A stretch of 13,605 nt of DNA, taken from contig DAHXLZ010000160.1 in NCBI GenBank assembly GCA_027365715.1, positions 1 to 13,605 on the forward strand, written 5' to 3'. Source of the DNA: Methanomassiliicoccales archaeon. Lineage in GTDB: Archaea > Thermoplasmatota > Thermoplasmata > Sysuiplasmatales > Sysuiplasmataceae. Shown here piece after piece: positions 1 through 6,527 of the stretch. How positions within the stretch are numbered: position 1 is the first letter of the stretch; the number at the start of each line of letters is the position of its first letter. The notes beneath the pieces were generated by a model. That model saw nothing but the letters and a program-made list of their open reading frames with translations, was not told where the DNA came from and did no database searches. The position numbers and the translations under genes are program-made.

Positions 1-384
1 TCTTCTTCCGCCGCATGAATGACAGTCCTCAGCGCCTTCATTTGCATTTACGATTGAGCTTGCACCGCCGGCAATAACAGAAATAACAGTGCCTCGTGGT
101 ATGCCAAATGTCGGCACGCATTCCGCAGCATCAAGAAATCCCAGCCTTCCGGCTGTTCCCGCGCCAACGTATATCAGCCTCCCGCCCGCTGCGATCGATT
201 TCGCAACCGCATTTGCTGTTTTTGTGATATCGGGCAGCGCTTTCTCCACGAGGTGCGGAACTTTCCTGTCCTCTTCATTTATGACTCTCAGAATAGATTC
301 TGTGTCAAGCGTATCGAGAGCCTTGAATCTCTTTGATATTTCTTCTGTTTCCAGATGGGAATATTCACTTTCAAATTCCATCAT
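1..384 (-). CDS. murQ: N-acetylmuramic acid 6-phosphate etherase (MurQ), N-terminal 128 residues, cut by window edge
   Basis: MurQ is a cytosolic SIS-domain lyase that cleaves the D-lactyl ether of MurNAc-6-phosphate, giving GlcNAc-6-phosphate and D-lactate. I translated this strand by hand; the frame is open to base 1, so about 170 C-terminal residues are missing. Seen in the sequence: an N-terminal helix region with LETE (11-14), INEEDRKVP (35-43), the sugar-phosphate loop GGRLIYVGAGTAGRLGFLDA (67-86) followed by AECVPTFG (87-94), then AGG (105-107) and NEGAED (115-120). Against E. coli MurQ as I remember it, Glu88 and Glu119 match the catalytic Glu83 and Glu114, so this looks like an active etherase and not a glucokinase-regulator-type relative. 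The start is ATG 384 (a second ATG follows at 381), 6 nt after the stop of the ATPase gene, so it is the last visible gene of the left transporter operon. Murein metabolism is unexpected in an archaeon. Confidence 0.9.
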   Translation of the reverse strand, partial: MMEFESEYSHLETEEISKRFKALDTLDTESILRVINEEDRKVPHLVEKALPDITKTANAVAKSIAAGGRLIYVGAGTAGRLGFLDAAECVPTFGIPRGTVISVIAGGASSIVNANEGAEDCHSCGGRR

Positions 385-390
385 CGGTCA

Positions 391-1377
391 TCACTCGTAA
401 AGAAAACATGAGACTTCATGTTCATTATCAATGCTGTAGACCGGCGGCTCAGTGATCCTGCACCGATCCATGACAAATTTGCATCTCGAAGCGAATCTGC
501 ATCCGCTTGCCGAATAACTTTCCTCATTAGGCCCTCCGGCATCATCAACCGACAGGAACGAGCCAGCTCTTTCAGGATCGGGGACTGGAACAGACTCTAT
601 AAGCAGCATGGTGTAAGGGTGTTTCGGATTCCCGATTACGTCTTCCGTCTTCCCCTGCTCCACTATTCTGCCTCGGAAGAATATCAGCATCCTGTCTCCC
701 ATAAATCTGGCACTGGATATGTCATGTGTTATGAAGAGAAAAGATGCGCCTCCCTCGCGGGAGAGTTTTTTCATCCTGTTCAGCATCTCCGCCCTCAGTG
801 AAACATCCAGCATTGAGACTGGTTCGTCTGCAACTATGAATTCGGGCTTCAGTATCATTGCACGGGCGATTGAAATCCGCTGTCTCTGTCCTCCGCTGAG
901 CTCAACAGGGAGTTTGTACATGAACTGCGCTGCGGGTTTAAGCCCCATCATCTCCAGATGATCGGATACAATCTCCTCCTTCTCTTTTCTTGACATGTTT
1001 TTTTCAAAAATATTCAGTGGTTTCGAGACACTCGCAAAAACAGAGAACAGAGGGTTGAGCGAATCATACGGATCCTGCAAAATCATCTGCACATTTTTCC
1101 TGAATGAAATCATCTCGGCCCTGTGCATTTCAAAGATGTTCTTACCTCTAAAAAGGACTTCACCGGACGTTGGGTCAAGCAGCCTCACCATCAGTCTTCC
1201 AAGCGTTGTCTTGCCGCTTCCACTCTCCCCTACCACTGAAACTATTTCATTGGAACCTATTTCGAACGATGCTCCTGCAACAGCTTCGATCTGACGCCTG
1301 CCTCCTAACCTGTTCAGTATGCTTCCGGAATGACCGAATACTTTCCGGAGCTCTCTCACTTCAACGAGTTTTTCCAT
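391..1377 (-). CDS. dppF: Peptide/oligopeptide ABC importer ATP-binding protein, DppF/OppF type (left operon)
   Basis: Cytoplasmic ATPase that pairs with the neighbouring D subunit to drive import through permeases B and C. All nucleotide-binding motifs are intact: Walker A GESGSGKTT (50-58), Q-loop Gln101 in the F-type context LQDPYDSLNP, signature LSGGQ (160-164), Walker B IVADEP with Asp184/Glu185, and switch His218 in ITHD. The C-terminal Opp/Dpp extension carries four cysteines (293, 299, 306, 324) in the family pattern CRFASRC-x6-C-x17-C. The start is either ATG 1377 or the TTG at 1380 directly before it; GGAG at 1391-1388 sits 10 or 7 nt upstream. I chose ATG. The gene overlaps the end of the D gene by 17 nt, which suggests translational coupling. 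Its length (328 aa) is normal for the family. Substrate cannot be read from this subunit. Confidence 0.93.
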   Translation of the reverse strand: MEKLVEVRELRKVFGHSGSILNRLGGRRQIEAVAGASFEIGSNEIVSVVGESGSGKTTLGRLMVRLLDPTSGEVLFRGKNIFEMHRAEMISFRKNVQMILQDPYDSLNPLFSVFASVSKPLNIFEKNMSRKEKEEIVSDHLEMMGLKPAAQFMYKLPVELSGGQRQRISIARAMILKPEFIVADEPVSMLDVSLRAEMLNRMKKLSREGGASFLFITHDISSARFMGDRMLIFFRGRIVEQGKTEDVIGNPKHPYTMLLIESVPVPDPERAGSFLSVDDAGGPNEESYSASGCRFASRCKFVMDRCRITEPPVYSIDNEHEVSCFLYE

Positions 1378-2359
1378 CAAACGTCATCTCCGCATTATGG
1401 CACGAAACTAGATGTGATTTGCCGATTTCTCTCAGTCCCGGCATCTCTCTGGTGCACACTTCTGTTGCCATGTAACATCTTGGTGCAAACGGGCATCCTT
1501 TTATCTCACCGGAAAGGTCCGGAGGAGAACCATGTATCTCCACAAGTTCTGCCTGCTTCTCATCAACCCTTGGTATGGTGGACATCAGTCCCTTTGTGTA
1601 CGGGTGCAGCGGGCTCTTGAAAAGTGTTTTCACATCGCCGATTTCAACAATCGATCCTGCATACATTACTGCAACCCTGTCGGCTATTGAGGCCAGCAGA
1701 GAAATGTCATGTGTTATGAATATTATCGAAAGATTGAGCTTTTCCTTCGTATCCATCAGCAGCTTCAGTATTTTTCTCTGCACCACGACATCAAGTGCGG
1801 TGGTAGGCTCATCTGCAATAACCAGTTCGGGGCTGCAGACGAGCGCCATCGCTATGGCGACTCTCTGCCTCATCCCTCCGCTGAGTTCGTGAGGATAGTT
1901 CAGCCGAATCGAACTATCCAGGTGGACAAGGTCAAGATATGACATTGTGTTGCTCTTGATTGTATCCTCATTGTATCCGTGCCAGAACATTGCATCGGCA
2001 AATTGATCCCCGATTCTTGCCACCGGGTTCAATGCATTCATCGATCCCTGGAACACCACTGAAACGTGTTTCCATCTGAGTCTTCTCAACTCCTTCTCAG
2101 ACAGTTTAAGTATGTCAATACTTGTCCCCAGAGTGCTGTCTTCTGCATTGAAAATCATTTTTTCCGCGGAAATGTCCGTTGATTTTGGAAGAAGCCTCAA
2201 GAGAGACATGCCAAATGTTGATTTGCCACAGCCGCTTTCTCCAACCAGCCCGATGACTTCTCCTTTCCTGATGGAAATGGAAAGGTTTCTGACGGCATGA
2301 ATCGTCCTGTTTTTTGCCCTGTATTTGATGTTCAGTTTCGAAACTTCAAGGAGTTGCAA
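1361..2359 (-). CDS. dppD: Peptide/oligopeptide ABC importer ATP-binding protein, DppD/OppD type (left operon)
   Basis: Second ATPase of the left importer, forming the heterodimer with the F-type subunit. Motifs seen: Walker A GESGCGKST (40-48), Q-loop Gln104 in the D-type context FQGSMNALNP, signature LSGGM (159-163), Walker B VIADEP with Asp183/Glu184, switch His217 in ITHD. The GSMNALNP versus DPYDSLNP difference after the Q-loop separates D-type from F-type subunits and holds in both operons. The C-terminal extension has four cysteines (289, 295, 302, 320), the pattern associated with an iron-sulfur cluster in some Dpp ATPases. The start is TTG 2359: a GGTGA Shine-Dalgarno site lies 6 nt upstream and there is no competing ATG nearby. 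Length 332 aa is typical. Confidence 0.93.
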   Translation of the reverse strand: MQLLEVSKLNIKYRAKNRTIHAVRNLSISIRKGEVIGLVGESGCGKSTFGMSLLRLLPKSTDISAEKMIFNAEDSTLGTSIDILKLSEKELRRLRWKHVSVVFQGSMNALNPVARIGDQFADAMFWHGYNEDTIKSNTMSYLDLVHLDSSIRLNYPHELSGGMRQRVAIAMALVCSPELVIADEPTTALDVVVQRKILKLLMDTKEKLNLSIIFITHDISLLASIADRVAVMYAGSIVEIGDVKTLFKSPLHPYTKGLMSTIPRVDEKQAELVEIHGSPPDLSGEIKGCPFAPRCYMATEVCTREMPGLREIGKSHLVSCHNAEMTFDGKTR

Positions 2360-2365
2360 TTGAAA

Positions 2366-2370
2366 TCACC
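2366..2370 (-). promoter_or_regulatory. Shine-Dalgarno site (GGTGA) for the left D gene, containing the stop codon of permease C
   Basis: On the minus strand the last arginine codon CGG and the stop TGA of permease C together spell GGTGA, 6 nt before the TTG start at 2359. This spacing decides the TTG start and suggests that termination of C and initiation of D are coupled. The right operon has the same arrangement. Confidence 0.7.
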
Positions 2371-3256
2371 GCGTTTTCATATCAAGTGTTGTCTCGGCAA
2401 TTCCATTTGCCAGCATGTTCAAACCCATTCCCAGCACACCAATTGCTATGCCCGGCGGTATTATCCACCACCATGCACTTTGAATCGCCGCATCTTCCAC
2501 CTGTGCCCAGTAGAGCATCGTGCCCCAGTTGATTGAATTCACGTTTCCGAGACCGAAGAAGGCGAGGCCAGCCTGGGCGATTATGGCACCTATTACGAGA
2601 AATATCATGTTTATGAAAATGATGGGCGCCATGTTCGGAAATATATCCTTGAACATGATGCTCAAATTACCGGATCCTGAGAGCTTCGAAACTGCAACGT
2701 ATCCTCTTTCCTTCAGTGTCAGTACCTGTGATCGGACCACCCTGGACATGAACGGCCAGGAAAGTAATGAAAGTATCAGTATGGTTGATGTGTTCGTAGG
2801 TGGAAGGTATGCACTGAGTATTACCAGCAGAGGGAAGGCTGGAATCACAAGTAGCATGTCAACAAAACGCATCAGCACGTCATCTGTATATTTACCGAGA
2901 TATCCTGCTGTCAGGCCCACGGAGATTCCAATACTGCTCGAAAATAGCGCTACGAAAAAGCCGACCTTCAACGATGTTGAAGTGCCTATTACAAACCATG
3001 AGAAAACGTCCTGGCCAAGGTAGTTGGTTCCCAGCAGGTGTTGCGCGGAAGGCGGACTCCAGGGAGCTCCCGACTGAGCTATGGGGTTGAATGGTGCAAT
3101 GAACTTCCCGAATATTCCAAGGGTTGCAAAGAAAACCACAATAGCCAGGCCAAACAAAAACTTCTTGTTGTGTGTCAGCGACAGAAACGGGCGTATGAGC
3201 CTCCTTGCATAGCGGATTGCAGGTGACATCTGTGTATGATCAGTTGACGTGTTCAA
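2366..3256 (-). CDS. dppC: Peptide/oligopeptide ABC importer permease, DppC/OppC type (left operon)
   Basis: Inner-membrane permease that pairs with permease B to form the translocation channel. It has an N-terminal cytoplasmic stretch, a first membrane helix (about residues 33-55), then the family motif HLLGTNYLGQDVFS, and several further hydrophobic segments. The cytoplasmic coupling loop that contacts the ATPases is VRSQVLTLKERGYVAVSKLSG followed by FPNMAPII. It lacks the classical EAA alanines, as does its paralogue in the right operon. The start is TTG 3256, which overlaps the TGA stop of permease B as TTGA; a GTGA-like element lies about 7 nt upstream. An ATG at 3229 would give a shorter protein starting MSPAIRY, but has no visible ribosome site. 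Length 296 aa is normal. Confidence 0.92.
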   Translation of the reverse strand: MNTSTDHTQMSPAIRYARRLIRPFLSLTHNKKFLFGLAIVVFFATLGIFGKFIAPFNPIAQSGAPWSPPSAQHLLGTNYLGQDVFSWFVIGTSTSLKVGFFVALFSSSIGISVGLTAGYLGKYTDDVLMRFVDMLLVIPAFPLLVILSAYLPPTNTSTILILSLLSWPFMSRVVRSQVLTLKERGYVAVSKLSGSGNLSIMFKDIFPNMAPIIFINMIFLVIGAIIAQAGLAFFGLGNVNSINWGTMLYWAQVEDAAIQSAWWWIIPPGIAIGVLGMGLNMLANGIAETTLDMKTR

Positions 3257-4245
3257 GTTAAATTCACTCTCGGATCAATGAATGTATAGATGATGTCTAC
3301 AAGGAAATTGGCAAATATGACACACAGGCTTATGATCAGGAAAATGCCCTGCATAAGTGGATAATCTTCACTCTGAATCGCAGAGAATAGCGTGTATCCA
3401 AGTCCGGGATATGCATAAAGATATTCCACCATGAGCGCACCGCTGACAACATATCCCAGCGCGATTCCAACATGGGTGGTCACAGGCAGTATTGCGTTCC
3501 TCGCGGCATATTTATTTTTTATTACGTGGTTTGGCAGTCCCTTGGCAAAAGCAGTCTGAATGTAATCTTCATGCATTACAGTGATCATTGTGTTACGCAT
3601 TTGCAGAGCGTAGCCGGGCATCAGCGCGATCACCAGTGTAGAGATGGGGAGAACCGCATGATACAGGACATCGGCTATGAACGCAAAGACATTGTTGTAC
3701 GTGACACCCTGCGATACTGCGTGCGCGACTGGAAAAATCGTGATGTCCACAGCAAAGAAAATCAGAAGTATGATGCCTATCCAGAAATAAGGGATGGATG
3801 ATATCAGCATGCCTGCAGACGAGATCAGTGAATCAGGGAGGGTCCCTTTCCTCCAGGCAAGAAAAATCCCTAGTGGTATGCCAAGAAGGGCTGCAATTAT
3901 TGTCCCCGATCCTGCCAGAAAAAGTGTCCATGGCAGTCTCTGCATTATTACTGAAACAACGCTCTGTGGATAGTAATAAAATGAAATGCCGAGGTTACCA
4001 TGGACCAGTTCTATCAGGTATCGGTAATACTGGTAGAGCAAATTCGGATTGTTGAGTCCAAATTCAAGTGTCAGTCGCCGCACCACGACAGGATTGCCTA
4101 TCTGTCCGCCTCCGCCTCCAAACAGGCTTGTCATTACCGGGTTACCGGGTATGATCCTCGGGAGGAAGAAATTCAACGTGATTGCGCCATAGGCAATGAT
4201 GGCCATGTTAATCATGCGTCTGATCAGATAGCGCTTGCCTATCAA
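3253..4245 (-). CDS. dppB: Peptide/oligopeptide ABC importer permease, DppB/OppB type (left operon)
   Basis: Membrane permease B of the left importer. Typical features: an N-terminal RYLIRRM followed by a membrane helix, a conserved PGNP, the extracytoplasmic segment with YYPQSV and LPWTLFLAG, about five more hydrophobic helices, and the ATPase-contact loop MHEDYIQTAFAKGLP ending in NAILPV. The start is TTG 4245, with GGGAG 10 nt upstream; it aligns with the start of the right-hand paralogue, and ATG 4215 is the alternative. Unlike the right operon, there is a 76-bp gap to the preceding binding-protein gene. That gap holds an AT-rich AAATTTATT stretch (4286-4278, minus strand) that might be a weak internal promoter, which could allow permease and ATPase expression separate from the binding protein; this is speculative. 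Length 330 aa is typical. Confidence 0.92.
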   Translation of the reverse strand: MIGKRYLIRRMINMAIIAYGAITLNFFLPRIIPGNPVMTSLFGGGGGQIGNPVVVRRLTLEFGLNNPNLLYQYYRYLIELVHGNLGISFYYYPQSVVSVIMQRLPWTLFLAGSGTIIAALLGIPLGIFLAWRKGTLPDSLISSAGMLISSIPYFWIGIILLIFFAVDITIFPVAHAVSQGVTYNNVFAFIADVLYHAVLPISTLVIALMPGYALQMRNTMITVMHEDYIQTAFAKGLPNHVIKNKYAARNAILPVTTHVGIALGYVVSGALMVEYLYAYPGLGYTLFSAIQSEDYPLMQGIFLIISLCVIFANFLVDIIYTFIDPRVNLT

Positions 4246-4321
4246 CTCTTTTTTACTCCCTTTGCTTACAACGAACGAATAAATTTGACGGTAAAGTGTT
4301 TGTTGCCTGAAGTCAGAAAGA

Positions 4322-6148
4322 CTATTTGTTATGTCTTTCCTTCAGCCGCTTCCTTCTTGTATAGAATACTGCGGCGATGACTCCGCCAATCACCACTATT
4401 ATTATTCCTCCGCCAATGTAGGGCAGGTAATTCGGACTCGTCTGGTTTACATATTGCAGTACATCAATGTGTTCTACACTTATCATCCAGGCGATGTTGT
4501 AGCTCGGTGTGTTGTCCCTGATTGTCTGGTTGTTGTAGCTGAAGAATGTTGGAGGATCGGAGGTCATTGCGAGCGGGACCTGAGACGCGATTATTTGCTG
4601 CACGCTGTCAAGCAGCTGAGTAACTTTCGTAGTGTTGGCAGTGGATGCTGCCTCGCTAAGCAGGTTATTGACGGTTGTATTGTTGTACCGCTCCACATTC
4701 CATCCATGATTCCATGCAAAACCGCCTATCGGAGCTGAGGACTTGTTTGAGAACAGCGAAGAGAGGACACTCCATGGGTTTGGTGCGTATCCGGTATATC
4801 CGAAGTAAGTGATCTGAAATTTGCCATAGCCCGTATTGGAACTCCACTGCGCGAATGAATTTGAGACATATGTTGTCTTGATTCCGAAGGCTGTCAGATT
4901 GTTGGCGATTAAGTTGCCAGCAGTCACCCAGTCCGCAAGTGGCGGCTCTATCAGTGTGACTGTCACCTGTGTGCCGTTGGGGTAGTACCATTGTCCGCCG
5001 CTCTGCGTGAATCCTCCATCTTTCATCATCACAGCTGCCTGTGTGAGGTTGTAGTGATAGAACGGCAGTCCGGAAGGTATCTGACTCTTATACAAGGCAG
5101 GAAGAGCTCCGTATGAACCAGTCAGGCCTGCACCTGCAAGAGCAAGGAGATTCAGATTCGTTTTGTTTATGACATACGCGACGGCCTTCCTGGCAAATGT
5201 GTTGTTAAATGGTGCGATCGCATTGTTCATCCATGCAAAAAACTCGTATGTTGATGGGGCGCTGACACTGCGTATGAATGGTATTTTTGCAAACAGTGCC
5301 CTGTCAGTATATGGTCCCCAGAACGCATCAATTGTCTTGCTTTCAAGCGCAGCAGTTGCGTCGGAAGTGGTCTTGAAGTATTCCCATACCAGCTTTGCAT
5401 AAGACGGAGCCCCCTTGAAGAAATGTTTGTTTGTCTGGAATACAGAACCTGCTGTCGTTGACATGCTCGTGAGCATTACAGGACCATCTGTTATCAGGTT
5501 GGTTGCGGAATATGATCCGGACGTTATGTTCGTTGCGTAGTTTGTAAAGCTGGAGAGATTCGAGGTGTATGGGCTGTTTCCCCACGCAGCCGGAATTATC
5601 GGCTCTGTTCCAATTTCATAAATCAGCGGACTGTAGAATGACTTGAGATTGAATGTGATGGTATATTTGTTCACAACAGAAATGCTCTGTATGTATGTGC
5701 TGTATGAATTAAAATCGATGCTTGGTGTGTTGATGAGTGACTGAAAAGTGTAATTGACATCTGCTGTTGTAACAGGTTGTCCATTGGACCATACTGCATT
5801 GTGTACAAGATTGAAGGTAAGTGTGAGGCCGTTATTCGTCATATTGTAAGATTGCGAAAGCCATGGTATGACGCCGCCATTCGTGCCTGGATAGAGAAGA
5901 GAACTGTACAGGAGTGCATCAATGTCTCCGGCCATGCTCGTCGCAGTGAGTGGATTCAGGTTGGTCAGAGTCCCCTGAATGGAACCGAAGATGAATGTTC
6001 CATTCGGATTTACCTTTGCAACCTGTGTCGCAGAAGCAACACCTATGAAACTTCCACCTACTGCGCCGGCAATCATCAGAAAAGACGCTGTCAACGCAAA
6101 TGCAATTAATGCTTTGCGTGCTAAAAATGTGCCTTTTTTTGAGCTCAT
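4322..6148 (-). CDS. Extracellular solute-binding protein family 5, membrane-anchored (left operon)
   Basis: Captures the substrate outside the cell and delivers it to the left permease pair. The protein (608 aa) has a Sec-type signal (residues about 10-40) ending near VASATQ, with no lipobox cysteine. The family 5 segment is recognisable at LSQSYNMTNNGLTLTFNLVH followed by AVWSNGQPVTTADVNYTFQ. The C-terminus has a hydrophobic anchor (577-596) followed by TRRKRLKERHNK, the layout of archaeal binding proteins tethered at the C-terminus. More than ten N-x-S/T sequons suggest heavy N-glycosylation. It is the first gene of the left operon, which ends in murQ, so the ligand may be a murein-derived peptide or sugar-peptide; family 5 proteins also bind peptides, nickel and oligosaccharides, and the ligand cannot be read from sequence. 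The ATG lies about 27 bp from a TATA-like box, so the mRNA is probably leaderless. Confidence 0.93.
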   Translation of the reverse strand: MSSKKGTFLARKALIAFALTASFLMIAGAVGGSFIGVASATQVAKVNPNGTFIFGSIQGTLTNLNPLTATSMAGDIDALLYSSLLYPGTNGGVIPWLSQSYNMTNNGLTLTFNLVHNAVWSNGQPVTTADVNYTFQSLINTPSIDFNSYSTYIQSISVVNKYTITFNLKSFYSPLIYEIGTEPIIPAAWGNSPYTSNLSSFTNYATNITSGSYSATNLITDGPVMLTSMSTTAGSVFQTNKHFFKGAPSYAKLVWEYFKTTSDATAALESKTIDAFWGPYTDRALFAKIPFIRSVSAPSTYEFFAWMNNAIAPFNNTFARKAVAYVINKTNLNLLALAGAGLTGSYGALPALYKSQIPSGLPFYHYNLTQAAVMMKDGGFTQSGGQWYYPNGTQVTVTLIEPPLADWVTAGNLIANNLTAFGIKTTYVSNSFAQWSSNTGYGKFQITYFGYTGYAPNPWSVLSSLFSNKSSAPIGGFAWNHGWNVERYNNTTVNNLLSEAASTANTTKVTQLLDSVQQIIASQVPLAMTSDPPTFFSYNNQTIRDNTPSYNIAWMISVEHIDVLQYVNQTSPNYLPYIGGGIIIVVIGGVIAAVFYTRRKRLKERHNK

Positions 6149-6172
6149 AATTCAGGGGTAATGAAAATGATC

Positions 6173-6178
6173 TATAAA
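6173..6178 (-). promoter_or_regulatory. Probable TATA box of the left (murQ) operon
   Basis: The minus strand reads GATTTATAGATC, with TTTATA centred about 27 bp from the A of the ATG at 6148. In archaea transcription starts roughly 25 bp downstream of the box, so the message would begin at or next to the start codon. No Shine-Dalgarno site precedes the ATG, which fits a leaderless mRNA. Confidence 0.55.
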
Positions 6179-6179
6179 T

Positions 6180-6200
6180 CCATGATTATTATTGTCATGG
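6180..6200. promoter_or_regulatory. Perfect inverted repeat CCATGA-N9-TCATGG next to the left promoter (candidate operator)
   Basis: CCATGA (6180-6185) and TCATGG (6195-6200) are exact reverse complements around an AT-rich 9-nt spacer. The repeat starts 1 bp upstream of the left TATA-like box, covering the BRE/TFB contact region. Dyads of about 21 bp in this position are typical of dimeric helix-turn-helix regulators. The protein that would bind is unknown. Confidence 0.4.
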
Positions 6201-6248
6201 CGATCATAAAACACCATCTTTGTTTTCATCCTGTTGCAAAAAAAGTTT

Positions 6249-6270
6249 CAGTCACTGGATCGCGTGACTG
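6249..6270. promoter_or_regulatory. Perfect inverted repeat CAGTCAC-N8-GTGACTG (candidate regulator site)
   Basis: Two exact 7-bp arms (6249-6255 and 6264-6270) flank an 8-nt spacer. The site is about 100 bp upstream of the left start codon and about 260 bp upstream of the right one, between the two promoters. Its sequence differs from the nearby CCATGA repeat, so two different regulators may be involved. A transcribed hairpin is less likely, because both predicted transcripts start outside it. Confidence 0.4.
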
Positions 6271-6490
6271 TTCAATGCATCAGTTAGAACCGCCAGGTGG
6301 ATTGTCGAATTGATCTGAAATTTTTCATTATGATTTGCACTATCGGATTTATTCTGTTTCATTGTTCAGTTCAACGAATTGCTTGCTTAACGGAGCGAAT
6401 GCTAAAAAGAGGCAGAATATGGAAACCGTGTTTCTTTGTTCCCCTCTGCTATTTTAAAAGCCATGGCCGGCGACTGTGCGGTGCGATTGA

Positions 6491-6498
6491 TTAATATA
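6491..6498 (+). promoter_or_regulatory. Probable TATA box of the right operon
   Basis: TTAATATA is centred about 33 bp before the ATG at 6528, predicting a start site near 6520 and a leader of only several nucleotides. No Shine-Dalgarno site precedes the ATG. The upstream TATTTTAAAA (6450-6459) is an alternative that would give a leader of about 45 nt. Confidence 0.45.
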
Positions 6499-6527
6499 GT
6501 GCCAAGAAATCACATGCTCGCAATCCC

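Larger units (their letters stand above)
6149..6527. other. Divergent intergenic control region between the two transporter operons
   Basis: This 379-bp stretch separates two divergent binding-protein genes. I see no convincing gene in it. It holds a TATA-like box close to each start codon, two perfect inverted repeats on the left-operon side (6180-6200 and 6249-6270), and an AT-rich middle. A second AT-rich element, TATTTTAAAA (6450-6459), could be an alternative rightward promoter element. No regulator gene is present in the window, so control would be in trans. Confidence 0.7.

Noticed and set aside
4665..4991. Open frames inside the left binding-protein gene and similar overlaps in every other gene
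   Set aside because: They lie within genes with strong family motifs, have no ribosome sites and no recognisable domains; treated as chance frames.
6316..6327. AT-rich dyad TGAAA-TT-TTTCA
   Set aside because: Short and made of A/T runs, so likely chance in this AT-rich stretch; it is far from both promoters.
6297..6494. Possible 65-residue gene in the divergent intergenic region, starting GTG
   Set aside because: No separate promoter or well-spaced ribosome site, cysteine-rich random-looking product, and it runs into the right TATA-like box.
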